A stretch of DNA of 64,000 nt, taken from NCBI RefSeq assembly GCF_004331455.1, contig NZ_SJJR01000014.1:1-64000 (forward strand), read 5' to 3'. Shown one piece after another: positions 54,544 through 63,210 of the stretch. Made by a program: the position numbers and the translations under genes. Numbering within the stretch: the stretch's first letter is position 1; each line of letters starts with the position of its first letter. This stretch comes from Micromonospora zingiberis. Its GTDB lineage: Bacteria > Actinomycetota > Actinomycetes > Mycobacteriales > Micromonosporaceae. The notes under the pieces were generated by a model. The model was given only the letters and a program-made list of their open reading frames with translations. It did no database searches and was not told the origin of the DNA.

Positions 54544-54568
54544 ATGCGGACAACTATTCCGTCCGCAT
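54544..54568. promoter_or_regulatory. Palindromic operator, copy 2
   Basis: Half-sites atgcggac and gtccgcat surround a 9-base spacer (aactattcc). Read on the other strand, the whole site matches the copy at 50960-50985 apart from one base missing in the spacer. It stands in the divergent gap between the regulator (start 54396) and the methyltransferase (start 54612), 43 bp before the latter. A position suited to autoregulation and operon control. Confidence 0.78.
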
Positions 54569-54611
54569 CCATAACATTCCGACCGGCCACTGAGCGAGTG
54601 AGGGTTGACGG

Positions 54612-55409
54612 ATGACCACAACTCACGGCGGAGTCGCGGAGACCGACTACGGGGCCATGATCCGAGCGTTGAACCAGGTGCACTACGCGGGTGAGACGTC
54701 GTACTACGGCACGGCACCGTTGCGTCCGTGCGAAGAAGAGCTCTACTACAAGCTCGATGCCGGCACGCGGATCCTCGATGTGGGGTGCGGTGCTGGCCGT
54801 GTTACCCAGGCGATCACGCGTCTCGGTGGCAACATCGTCGGCGTCGACATCAACGAGGCGGCCTTGGCTGCAGCCAAGGCCGCGTGCCCGAACGGCACCT
54901 TCGTGCACGGCAGCATGAATGCACTGCCGCTACCCTCGGGCAGCTTCGACCAGGTGTGGTGTCTCCGCTTCTCGTTCAACGCGCTGGCAACCGAGGCAGA
55001 GCGGTTGGGAACCCTCAGCGAGTTATGGCGGGTGTGCAGCCCCGGCGGGACCGTCCTCGTGGAGACGTTCAACTGGCACTACGCCGGCAGGTTCGGGCTT
55101 GTCCGGCTCGCCAACATCCTGGACATGACTGCACGCGCCGTCCGGTGGTACGGCCAACGTCGCACCGGCTCACGACCGCTGCCCAGCCGCGACATCATCT
55201 ACCTCGCCAACAAGGCCAGCTCAGCGGCTCCCGGTTATGCCCACCTCACTACCGTCCACGAGCTGAACCTCCTCGCTGCGGCCTGCGGTATCCGGAAGCA
55301 CGCGACCGTGACCTCTGAGGACGGCGTGCTCTTGATCCCATCGCCCTCGGTACGCGCCAAGCACCGTCGTTACTCCATGTGGCTCGTTCTCCGCAAGCCT
55401 CCGGAGTGA
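54612..55409 (+). CDS. Class I SAM-dependent methyltransferase
   Basis: A 265-aa methyltransferase with motif I ILDVGCGAGRVTQAITRLGG (near residue 54), motif II VGVDINEAAL, and the post-I/IV region FDQVWCLRFSFNAL. The methyl acceptor is unknown. It is the first gene of a rightward operon and follows the shared operator by 43 bp. Codon 138 is TTA (55023-55025), a rare Leu codon in high-GC actinobacteria that can make translation depend on the bldA tRNA. The next gene starts 2 bp after its stop. Confidence 0.85.
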   Translation: MTTTHGGVAETDYGAMIRALNQVHYAGETSYYGTAPLRPCEEELYYKLDAGTRILDVGCGAGRVTQAITRLGGNIVGVDINEAALAAAKAACPNGTFVHGSMNALPLPSGSFDQVWCLRFSFNALATEAERLGTLSELWRVCSPGGTVLVETFNWHYAGRFGLVRLANILDMTARAVRWYGQRRTGSRPLPSRDIIYLANKASSAAPGYAHLTTVHELNLLAAACGIRKHATVTSEDGVLLIPSPSVRAKHRRYSMWLVLRKPPE

Positions 55410-55411
55410 CG

Positions 55412-56335
55412 ATGAGTCTTCTCAAGATCGGCACTCGCGCGCTGGAGATGCGTGTCGCGGAGTCGGCGCCTCGAACGCTGCGGCATTTCGTCGCCCGGCT
55501 CACCCGTATGAACCACATGAGGACGCTGGCTACCCAGGTCATGCACGTGCGCGGTGGGCAGCAGACCCGGCTGACCGTCACCCCGCACACCGGTGAGGTC
55601 CTGCTCGAACTCGCTGTAAACGCTTCCGGAAATCAGACCACCCTCGAGATCGGGACACTTCAGGCTGCGGCTCGATCCATGGCGGCCATGAGCGGTGGGG
55701 AGCTTGCACTGCTACATGGCAGCGCGGTGACCACGGACGGGGGAAGATCCGCGATCGGGGTGTTGGACGGCGGTCGCGGCCAGGGCAAGACCTCCCTCGC
55801 GTTAGGCATCGCCGCTCGTGGAGGCAGTCTCATCGTCGACGAGTTCGCCTTCACCATCTTTCGCAGTGGGCAGCCCTGCATCGTGCCGATGCCTACCCTG
55901 CCGTGGCACGTACGAGCCGATATGACGCCCCTGCTGGTGCCCCGCGCTGCCGCACGCCTCCTCTATCCAGAGGATCTGCCGGCTGCGGCATTGAGCGGAA
56001 GCCAGCCGGTGCCGCTGAGCCTCATCGTCATCCCTGATCACAGCCTTCGGCCGGGCGAGTTGCGCGAGCCGGTCGGTCCGACGGGCCGTCGCCTGCTGCG
56101 TGCCGCAGTCACCGACCATGAAGCCAAGCTTCGCGACCCGCGACTCGATCACGTCTCCATCTTCTCTTCGCCAGACGATGTCAGCGTTGGTGACAGCCTC
56201 GACGAATCCAGCCGTTACGAGGAGACGCTCGACTTGCTGGCCGCCGTTCCGATCATCTGCCTCGGCGTCGGCCGGCCGAATGACCTGCCCGCGAGCGTCA
56301 CGTCGGCGATTCACTGCATAGCGAGGGCAGGCTGA
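55412..56335 (+). CDS. HPr-kinase-like protein
   Basis: A 307-aa protein resembling the kinase domain of HPr kinase/phosphorylase. Walker A is VLDGGRGQGKTSLALG near residues 115-130, preceded by LLHGSAV, and followed by GSLIVDEFAF, the paired acidic/strand motif. Relatives occur in RiPP clusters, where they phosphorylate precursor peptides; a role in that sense is inference. ATG 55412 is chosen because it follows the methyltransferase stop by 2 bp. It overlaps the next gene by one base (TGATG). Confidence 0.72.
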   Translation: MSLLKIGTRALEMRVAESAPRTLRHFVARLTRMNHMRTLATQVMHVRGGQQTRLTVTPHTGEVLLELAVNASGNQTTLEIGTLQAAARSMAAMSGGELALLHGSAVTTDGGRSAIGVLDGGRGQGKTSLALGIAARGGSLIVDEFAFTIFRSGQPCIVPMPTLPWHVRADMTPLLVPRAAARLLYPEDLPAAALSGSQPVPLSLIVIPDHSLRPGELREPVGPTGRRLLRAAVTDHEAKLRDPRLDHVSIFSSPDDVSVGDSLDESSRYEETLDLLAAVPIICLGVGRPNDLPASVTSAIHCIARAG

Positions 56336-56898
56336 TGCAATCACCACACCCCACACCCCCGATGTTGCTCCTTGCCGGCACCAGCGAGGCGGGAAAATCG
56401 AGCGCTGGCGAGTACCTCGCCACACTGGGCGCCCGTCGAATCAAGATCCGGACGATCCTCGTACGACTCTCCTCCGGCCGGGAAACGCACCACGAGGGCG
56501 TGCAGACACGGGAGGGCTTCGAATATGGCGAGTTCATCGCCAGGCTGCTCGAAAGCGGCGGCGGCGAAGGGCCCTTGGCCATCGAGAGTTTCATCGACGT
56601 CGCCCTCGCCGACAGGGTGAAGCAGGCGTGGCCGGCGCGATGCGCGATCATGTTCATCACCGCACCACTGCCTGTCCGAGTCCGGCGCCTGGCGGAGGCC
56701 AGTGGGATAAGTGCCGCTGCGGCTCAGCGAGTCATCCGCAGCAAGGATGAGCGCAAGCGAGTGAACGAACAGCTCTCCACCTGGCGCGTCGTCACCGACT
56801 ACTGGATCGACAACAGCGCCGACATTGTTACCTTCAGGACTCGTGTGCGCGAGGCGTACGAGTCCCTCCAGACCACTGCGGGAGGCACCCAGCCATGA
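56335..56898 (+). CDS. P-loop nucleotide or small-molecule kinase
   Basis: A 187-aa P-loop protein with Walker A LLLAGTSEAGKSSAGEYL at the N-terminus. A strand (IMFITAPLPVRVRRLAE) and an Arg-rich lid-like segment (RVIRSKDERKRVNEQL) follow, as in adenylate-kinase or dephospho-CoA-kinase-like enzymes. The acceptor cannot be named. It starts on the last base of the HPr-kinase-like gene and overlaps the next gene by ATGA, so the operon is translationally coupled. Confidence 0.7.
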   Translation: MQSPHPTPPMLLLAGTSEAGKSSAGEYLATLGARRIKIRTILVRLSSGRETHHEGVQTREGFEYGEFIARLLESGGGEGPLAIESFIDVALADRVKQAWPARCAIMFITAPLPVRVRRLAEASGISAAAAQRVIRSKDERKRVNEQLSTWRVVTDYWIDNSADIVTFRTRVREAYESLQTTAGGTQP

Positions 56899-58091
56899 TC
56901 CGTCAATACGCCTCTGCTGGTGCCGTCGTCACCACCGGCGATCTGCGGAACCCGGACTTCCTGTTGCTCGATCAGGTCCGCAAGACCGGCGAGCGACAGA
57001 CCGTCGCTCCGAAGGGCCGCCTCGAACCAGGCGAAGCACCACTTCGGGCAGCCCGGCGGGAATTGGCTGAGGAAGCCGGCCTGACCGACACGCACTACAG
57101 CGCCTACCTCGGGCAGGAGGCGTACACCTTCACCGACAACGACGGCGTACCCGCGGCGAAGACCGTCGACTGGTTCCTCTTCACGGCCACGACCACCGCC
57201 ACCACCCCGGCCCAGGACGAGGGCTTCGTCGAAGCCCGCTGGCTCGATGCCGCCGCCGCCCGCCAGGCCGCCAGTCACGCCCAGTTCCGACAACTACTGG
57301 ATCGTGCCCTCGCCATCATCGGGTGGCGCGCCACCACGCCCTCGCCGTTCAGCCAGGACCTCAGCGAACTGGTCACCCAGGTGGCGGCAGACGCGCAGGC
57401 CGCCCTCACCGAACATCCGCAGGCCGGGCTGGGACTGTGCGGATCTGCCGCACGCGGCGACTTCGTCGACGGTTGGAGCGACGTCGACTTCGTCGCCTGG
57501 AACGTGCCCGCGACATCACCAGCGGCGGCCAAGCTCGACCAGGCCATCGCCAAGGCCTCGCGCCGCTACGGCCTACGAACGTCGCTACACCTCGCCGACG
57601 CCCACGGACGCGACGCCCGCCGCCTCGGCGACCTGTACGACATGAAAATGCGAACGGTGCTACGGCGAGTCGGGATCGACACCGCAGTGATCGCAGGCGT
57701 CGCCCCCATACCCGGCGTCACCGCAGAAGCCGTTGACCTCGCCAACGACATCGCCACGCTCCGTGACTTCACCTCCGCCCGTCTCGCCTCGAACCGCGAC
57801 AACACCTCCGGACGCAGAGACACCGCGCGCCGAGTTCTGTCCGCGCTCTCCAGCGCCGCCCGACTACTCGTCACGCACCAGGATCCGAACGCTTCCCTAC
57901 GGCTGCCCGACATGGCGGAAGCCCTGCGTGACTGGCCAGACGATCAACTCAGCATGCTGCTGTACGACTACGACGCCTACCGTCGTGCTGGCGCCGACGG
58001 AATCGAACAGGCAGAACGACTCGCCGCGCGCGTACCGCACGCTCTCACGGCCGCACAACGGCTCGTTGAAGACGGCTCCATGCTGCCATGA
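56895..58091 (+). CDS. NUDIX hydrolase fused to a nucleotidyltransferase domain
   Basis: A 398-aa two-domain protein. Residues about 1-140 carry the Nudix box GRLEPGEAPLRAARRELAEE followed by AGL, which fits GX5EX7REUXEEXGU. From about 150 there is a nucleotidyltransferase domain of polymerase-beta type, with GSAARGDFVDGWSDVDFVAW giving the GS and DxD metal-binding pattern, then a helical C-terminus. The pairing suggests one domain makes and the other removes a nucleotide modification, or that both act on the same intermediate. ATG 56895 overlaps the preceding stop, and the end overlaps the thymidylate-kinase-like gene by ATGA. Confidence 0.8.
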   Translation: MIRQYASAGAVVTTGDLRNPDFLLLDQVRKTGERQTVAPKGRLEPGEAPLRAARRELAEEAGLTDTHYSAYLGQEAYTFTDNDGVPAAKTVDWFLFTATTTATTPAQDEGFVEARWLDAAAARQAASHAQFRQLLDRALAIIGWRATTPSPFSQDLSELVTQVAADAQAALTEHPQAGLGLCGSAARGDFVDGWSDVDFVAWNVPATSPAAAKLDQAIAKASRRYGLRTSLHLADAHGRDARRLGDLYDMKMRTVLRRVGIDTAVIAGVAPIPGVTAEAVDLANDIATLRDFTSARLASNRDNTSGRRDTARRVLSALSSAARLLVTHQDPNASLRLPDMAEALRDWPDDQLSMLLYDYDAYRRAGADGIEQAERLAARVPHALTAAQRLVEDGSMLP

Positions 58092-58768
58092 TCCTCTTCG
58101 TTGACGGGATCGATGGCAGTGGTAAGACCACGCTCATCCGGCACCTTTGCGACGCACTCGTTCGCGCCGGCACGCCGGCGTACACCGCTGAGCCGCTCTG
58201 GCGATACCTCGACCCCATCACCGCACCCGAACAGTTCGCCCGGTGGGTAACCACGAACAGTGGACTGGACGTTGCCGTGTCACTCATGACCGCAATGGCC
58301 CGCCGGGTCGACGACCTCCGAGAACGTGACCCACAGCAACCTCACGTACTTCTCGTTGATCGAGGGCCGAAGACCGTCTACGCCTCCGCCCGCGCGCACG
58401 CCGAACAGCAACGGGGCAAACTCGCACCCGTCCGAGCGCTTCTCGCCGAGGCTGTCCGAGCACTCCGGGACTCCCAGCCATGCGTGGCGGTCGAACTCAG
58501 CACCGGCGCGGCACTCGATGTCGCCCTACCACGCATCGAGTTGGCTCAGGCCGTGACGCCACGATACCTGCGTTACCTACACGCATTCTCTGACGAGATG
58601 GACGCCGAGTCAGACTGGCCAGACCTACCAGCACGCCGATTAAGCCCGTCCGCCCCAGTCGATCAAAACTGTCGGGCGACTGTCGCTGCCCTTCGCGGGG
58701 CGTCAAGCAAGCATGACCCGTCGTCCTCGCCATGCGTCCCGTCCACGGCACATGACCGGTCTGGGTGA
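58088..58768 (+). CDS. Thymidylate-kinase-like protein
   Basis: A 226-aa P-loop kinase with ILFVDGIDGSGKTTLIRHL at the N-terminus and LLVDRGPKTVYASARAHA, the DR motif of the dTMP-kinase family. The acceptor may be a nucleotide or another small molecule. It contains a TTA codon (58640-58642, codon 185). The last 40 residues (CRATVAALRGASSKHDPSSS and after) are not family-like and run up to an IS1380-type remnant that starts 10 bp after the stop, so the C-terminus may have been altered by the insertion. It closes the five-gene operon. Confidence 0.75.
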   Translation: MILFVDGIDGSGKTTLIRHLCDALVRAGTPAYTAEPLWRYLDPITAPEQFARWVTTNSGLDVAVSLMTAMARRVDDLRERDPQQPHVLLVDRGPKTVYASARAHAEQQRGKLAPVRALLAEAVRALRDSQPCVAVELSTGAALDVALPRIELAQAVTPRYLRYLHAFSDEMDAESDWPDLPARRLSPSAPVDQNCRATVAALRGASSKHDPSSSPCVPSTAHDRSG

Positions 58769-58777
58769 GTGCGCCCA

Positions 58778-59091
58778 GTCGAGCTGTGACAACAGCCGCC
58801 ATGCGGTCGGATCCGACGCGACCGACCCGAACAGTGCCTGCTGATGTCGCAGGACTGCCAGGTCAGCGATGCTCTCACCGCCCTCGGCGAGCATCACCGC
58901 GAACTCCACCGCGATCCGGCCCGGGTCATGCCCACGCTGGCGCTGCCGCAGCCGGGCGAGGGTTCGACTGAACGCGCTGGTCAAGCCAGTGCGTCGGCCA
59001 GATCGGTGAGCAGCCGGACACCGGCGTTACCCACGACGTCCCGCCCGCCTCCGGTCACCGTGATCTTCGGACGTGTTGCGGTAATCTTCAC
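58778..59091 (-). pseudogene. IS1380-family transposase remnant with a frameshift
   Basis: Read leftwards from GTG 59091: KITATRPKITVTGGGRDVVG, AGVRLLTDLADALA, then in another frame TSAFSRTLARLRQRQRGHDP, VMLAEGGESIADLAVLRHQQ and SDPTAWRLLSQLD. This is the N-terminus of IS1380-type transposases. The frames meet at 58981-58984, where a single base appears to be missing. Only about 105 of the usual roughly 460 residues remain; the DDE catalytic part is gone. Confidence 0.75.
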
Positions 59092-59096
59092 CCAGC

Positions 59097-59163
59097 AAGT
59101 GCCTTCCGTGACGGGATAACAGGACTCTCGACAAGCCCCATTTTCCCTGACCAGAAGGCACTT
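59097..59163. repeat. Inverted repeat next to the transposase remnant
   Basis: Arms aagtgccttc (59097-59106) and gaaggcactt (59154-59163) are perfect inverted repeats just outside the transposase start. They probably belong to the left end of the IS1380-like element. The opposite end is not visible. Confidence 0.5.
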
Positions 59164-59223
59164 CCTCGTTCCCGGTCCACTCCTTGGACAGCCCTTAACG
59201 AAGGGCCGAGGTTGGGCGACCTT

Positions 59224-59239
59224 GCCGCCCTCTGGCGGC
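59224..59239. terminator. Short GC hairpin before the small membrane protein gene
   Basis: gccgcc (59224-59229) and ggcggc (59234-59239) form a 6-bp stem with a 4-base loop; a wider gaagggccg/cggcccttc pairing encloses it. It may insulate the gene at 59292 from upstream transcription, but function is uncertain. Confidence 0.3.
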
Positions 59240-59291
59240 CCTTCTATCGTCAGCCACAAATCTAGAGTGGTTGGCGAAGAGGTGATGAGGC

Positions 59292-59630
59292 GTGTCGGAC
59301 TCACAGCCCAGACCACGGGTAGTAGCGCCCTCCGTTCTTGGCGGGGTACTCCTAGGGCTCGCGATAGGAATTGCCGGCGACATCGCGTTGTGGTTCTGGA
59401 TGACGGACGGTCCGGTTGTGGACTCGCTTGGCCGAGCGAGACGTGGCTACACGGAACAGGTGCATCTCGAGGACATCTATGCTCGCTTCTGGTACGGCCT
59501 GGCTTTCGCTGTCGCGATGACGCTGGCGGGTGCCGTCTTGGTGATACGTAGGGTCATGAGCGTGGGTGTCCCGTTGCTCATGTTCGCCATAGCCGGACTT
59601 TGTCTCGTCGGTCTCACGCTGCATTACTGA
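59292..59630 (+). CDS. Small integral membrane protein
   Basis: A 112-aa protein from GTG 59292 with three hydrophobic helices (PSVLGGVLLGLAIGIAGDIA, FWYGLAFAVAMTLAGAVLVI, GVPLLMFAIAGLCLVGLTLH). Family and function are unknown. It stands alone between the IS remnant and the leftward dehydrogenase gene. Its GC and codon use resemble the surroundings. Confidence 0.55.
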   Translation: MSDSQPRPRVVAPSVLGGVLLGLAIGIAGDIALWFWMTDGPVVDSLGRARRGYTEQVHLEDIYARFWYGLAFAVAMTLAGAVLVIRRVMSVGVPLLMFAIAGLCLVGLTLHY

Positions 59631-59874
59631 CTTATCGGCAGCCGACGTCCTCTGTGTGAGTGTTTGAGAAGGGGCGTGTCGGACTCGGTGTGCGGCTGAT
59701 ACTCGTGGCCATCCGCCGGGATCATCGACTCCCAGAGCGTCAAAGCCGCCGACACCGTCGGCACCGACGCCCGAGGCTACGACGCCGGGCCGCGCCGCAG
59801 TCCGGCCGCTGCCGCGCAGACGCGCATCCCGGGCGCGACGGTGCGCGTCGTCGCGCCAGGGATGCGGGTGGTGG

Positions 59875-61046
<1,172 letters not shown>

Positions 61047-61050
<4 letters not shown>

Positions 61051-62045
61051 GCTTGCGGCCCCTTCGAGAGCTCGGAATCCGACAGCGGTTGCGCCGGACG
61101 CTGCGGGAACTCCTTGCGGGCCCGCTTGCCCCACGGGGCGCCCTCGGATCGAACCACCTGCCCGGTCTCCAGCGCCTGCTTGAGCCGGCGGAGGTCGTCG
61201 TCAAGCTGCTGGTGCGGTTCCTCACCGAAATATCTGGCGACCGCCTTGCCGACCGCGCCGCCCGGGACGTCGTACGACATGACGACGTGCACCTCGGTGC
61301 TGACACCACCCGGGGCGGGCACAAACCGGACCGTACCGGCGTTCGGCACGGCGGCGTTCCCGGTCGACCGCCACGCGATTCTCTCGCCGGTCGCCTCGTC
61401 GATGATTTCCGCGTCCCACTCGACGTTCTTGCCGAACGGCGCGCTGGCGGACCAATGGCTCGTACGGTCACCGGTGGCGCGGACTTCCTCCAGGTGTGCC
61501 ATGAACGTCGGGAGGTTGTCGAGGTCGCGCCAGAACGCGTAGACCTCCAGTGGGGGTTTGCGGATGGTTGTCGTGGCTGTCAGCTCCATAGATCCTCCTT
61601 CGCGTAAGCCTCGTACCGCCGGCGCTGAACTGATCCTCCGGACGCGGGTGGCCTGCACGGCGGTCAGCAGATCCACTACCGTGATGCCGACGATGGCGGC
61701 AGTGACACCGACGAGGCGACGCCGGCGGCGTCCGCCTCGGTGCGCGATGGCCACCCCGAGGGAGGCCAGGTCCATCGCATCGCCCATGACCCGGGTCCAC
61801 GCCCAGATGCCCTTGCGCCGGCTCGTCAGTAGCCCGGCCGCATGAACCAACTCCCGCGCCCCGACCAGCGGCACCACCGTCCGGGAGGCCGAGGAGTCGT
61901 CCACCCCGCTGATGCGGCGCACCGTGTCCGGTGCCGCCAGCTGTGCCACCCCCAGACCGAGACTCATCCAGCCGAGCCGGCGCCCTCGCCGTCGCACGTC
62001 TTCCTGCCTGGCCTGTGCGGCCTCTCGGGTTGCTAGTTGAGTCAC
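61047..62045 (-). CDS. Membrane protein with SRPBCC (polyketide-cyclase-like) domain
   Basis: A 332-aa protein from GTG 62045 (GGAGG about 6 bases before). The N-terminal 150 residues contain hydrophobic segments (LGWMSLGLGVAQLAAPDTVR; LVGVTAAIVGITVVDLLTAV). An SRPBCC ligand-binding fold follows (ELTATTTIRKPPLEVYAFWR; TGERIAWRSTGNAAVPNAGT; GGVSTEVHVVMSYDVPGG). Such proteins bind hydrophobic ligands; a stress or cofactor role is unproven. It overlaps the dehydrogenase gene by GTGA, forming a two-gene operon that may be part of a stress or detoxification set with the DJ-1 protein and aldo/keto reductase nearby. Confidence 0.7.
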
Positions 62046-62411
62046 GGGTAGCCTCCATCCGGTCGCACCCGGCCGAGCCATTCCGGCTCATTGAAGTTCG
62101 GGACGCGACTTATAGGCCCGCGTACCCCACGAAAACCACCTCAATCCGCGCATCGGCCGCACTATGGAGGCGATCCCTGTCCCGCTGCTCAGCACGGCGT
62201 GAAGGCCGCGACCACCAGCAGCCCGCACCATGATCGCCAGCTCCCCGGATATCGGCCCGCCGGCTGGCTGTTGGGCATCGTGCGACCGTCGCTTCGGATG
62301 CGGGGTGTCACAGTCGCTGCTGAGCGGAAGCGGCGGCGTTTCGGCTGGGGAATGCCACCGCCGTGGGGCCCCAGGCCCGGCCTGATCCGCCGGATCCTGA
62401 GCCCCGCCGCG
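62046..62411. other. Intergenic region
   Basis: 366 bp between the SRPBCC gene start and the DJ-1/PfpI stop, both on the minus strand. It presumably carries the promoter of the SRPBCC-dehydrogenase operon near 62046-62150. No coding potential or repeat was recognised. Confidence 0.35.
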
Positions 62412-62993
62412 TCAGGCCGTCGCCATCTGACGGACGTTCTCGCCCTGAGCGAACTCCTCGACCATCTTGGCGCAGAAGGCCGGAAGGTCACTGGGGTTGC
62501 GGCTGGTGACCAGCCCGTTGTCGACCTGTACCTGCTGGTCCACCCAGACCCCGCCGGCGTTGCGGATGTCGGTGCGCAGGCTGGGGAAAGAGGTGACGGT
62601 TCGGCCGTTGACCATTCCGGTCTCGACCAACGACCAGGGTCCGTGGCAGATCGCTGCCACCGGCTTCTGTTGCTGGAAGAACGCCCGGACGAAGTCCATC
62701 GCCTGTGGGTTCATCCGGAGCCGGTCGGGGTTGACCGTCCCGCCCGGCAGCAACAGGGCGTCGTAGTCGGCCGGATTGGCCTCGTCCAGGGTCCGCTCCA
62801 CCCGATAGCGGTTGGCCGGATTGATGTCCTGGTTCATCGACTGGATCTCGCCGGACTTCAAGGAGATCAGGTGGACCTCGGCCCCCGCCTGCTCCGCGGC
62901 GGCCCGAGACTGGGTGTACTCCACATCCTCCACCCCGTCGGCGGCGAGGCAAGCGACTCGCTTGCCGGTCAGTGGCTGCTGGCTCTGCGCCAT
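62412..62993 (-). CDS. DJ-1/PfpI-family protein (peptidase C56 type)
   Basis: A 193-aa protein with the DJ-1/PfpI fold. VACLAADGVEDVEYTQSRAA holds the conserved Glu after the first strand, YDALLLPGGTVNPDRLR the middle, and the nucleophile is in VAAICHGPWSLVE. Members act as glyoxalase-, deglycase- or chaperone-like proteins. ATG 62993 is chosen because the family start follows and a GAAGG lies upstream. Divergent from the aldo/keto reductase at 63211. Confidence 0.88.
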   Translation of the reverse strand: MAQSQQPLTGKRVACLAADGVEDVEYTQSRAAAEQAGAEVHLISLKSGEIQSMNQDINPANRYRVERTLDEANPADYDALLLPGGTVNPDRLRMNPQAMDFVRAFFQQQKPVAAICHGPWSLVETGMVNGRTVTSFPSLRTDIRNAGGVWVDQQVQVDNGLVTSRNPSDLPAFCAKMVEEFAQGENVRQMATA

Positions 62994-63210
62994 TTCTGCG
63001 GCCTTCCCTTCGCGGCGCCGCCCCGTCAGCGGCGCGTTGCTCGAACGCGGTCGCCTTCCCGGTGCGGGCACGGGCAAACAGACCGGCGAACGTCACTTCG
63101 AGGGGCGGAAATGCGGTCACCTGCCCTCTGGACAGCGGAGAAGGTGTGCTACCTGTCGCAGCGGGTACGCAGGCAACCCACTGGTGCCCAGCGTCCAGAA
63201 AGGTCACGAC

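Noticed and set aside
51209-58768. Canonical lasso peptide cluster
   Set aside because: An S9 peptidase and an HPr-kinase-like gene are present, but there is no asparagine-synthetase-like cyclase, no leader peptidase and no precursor in view.
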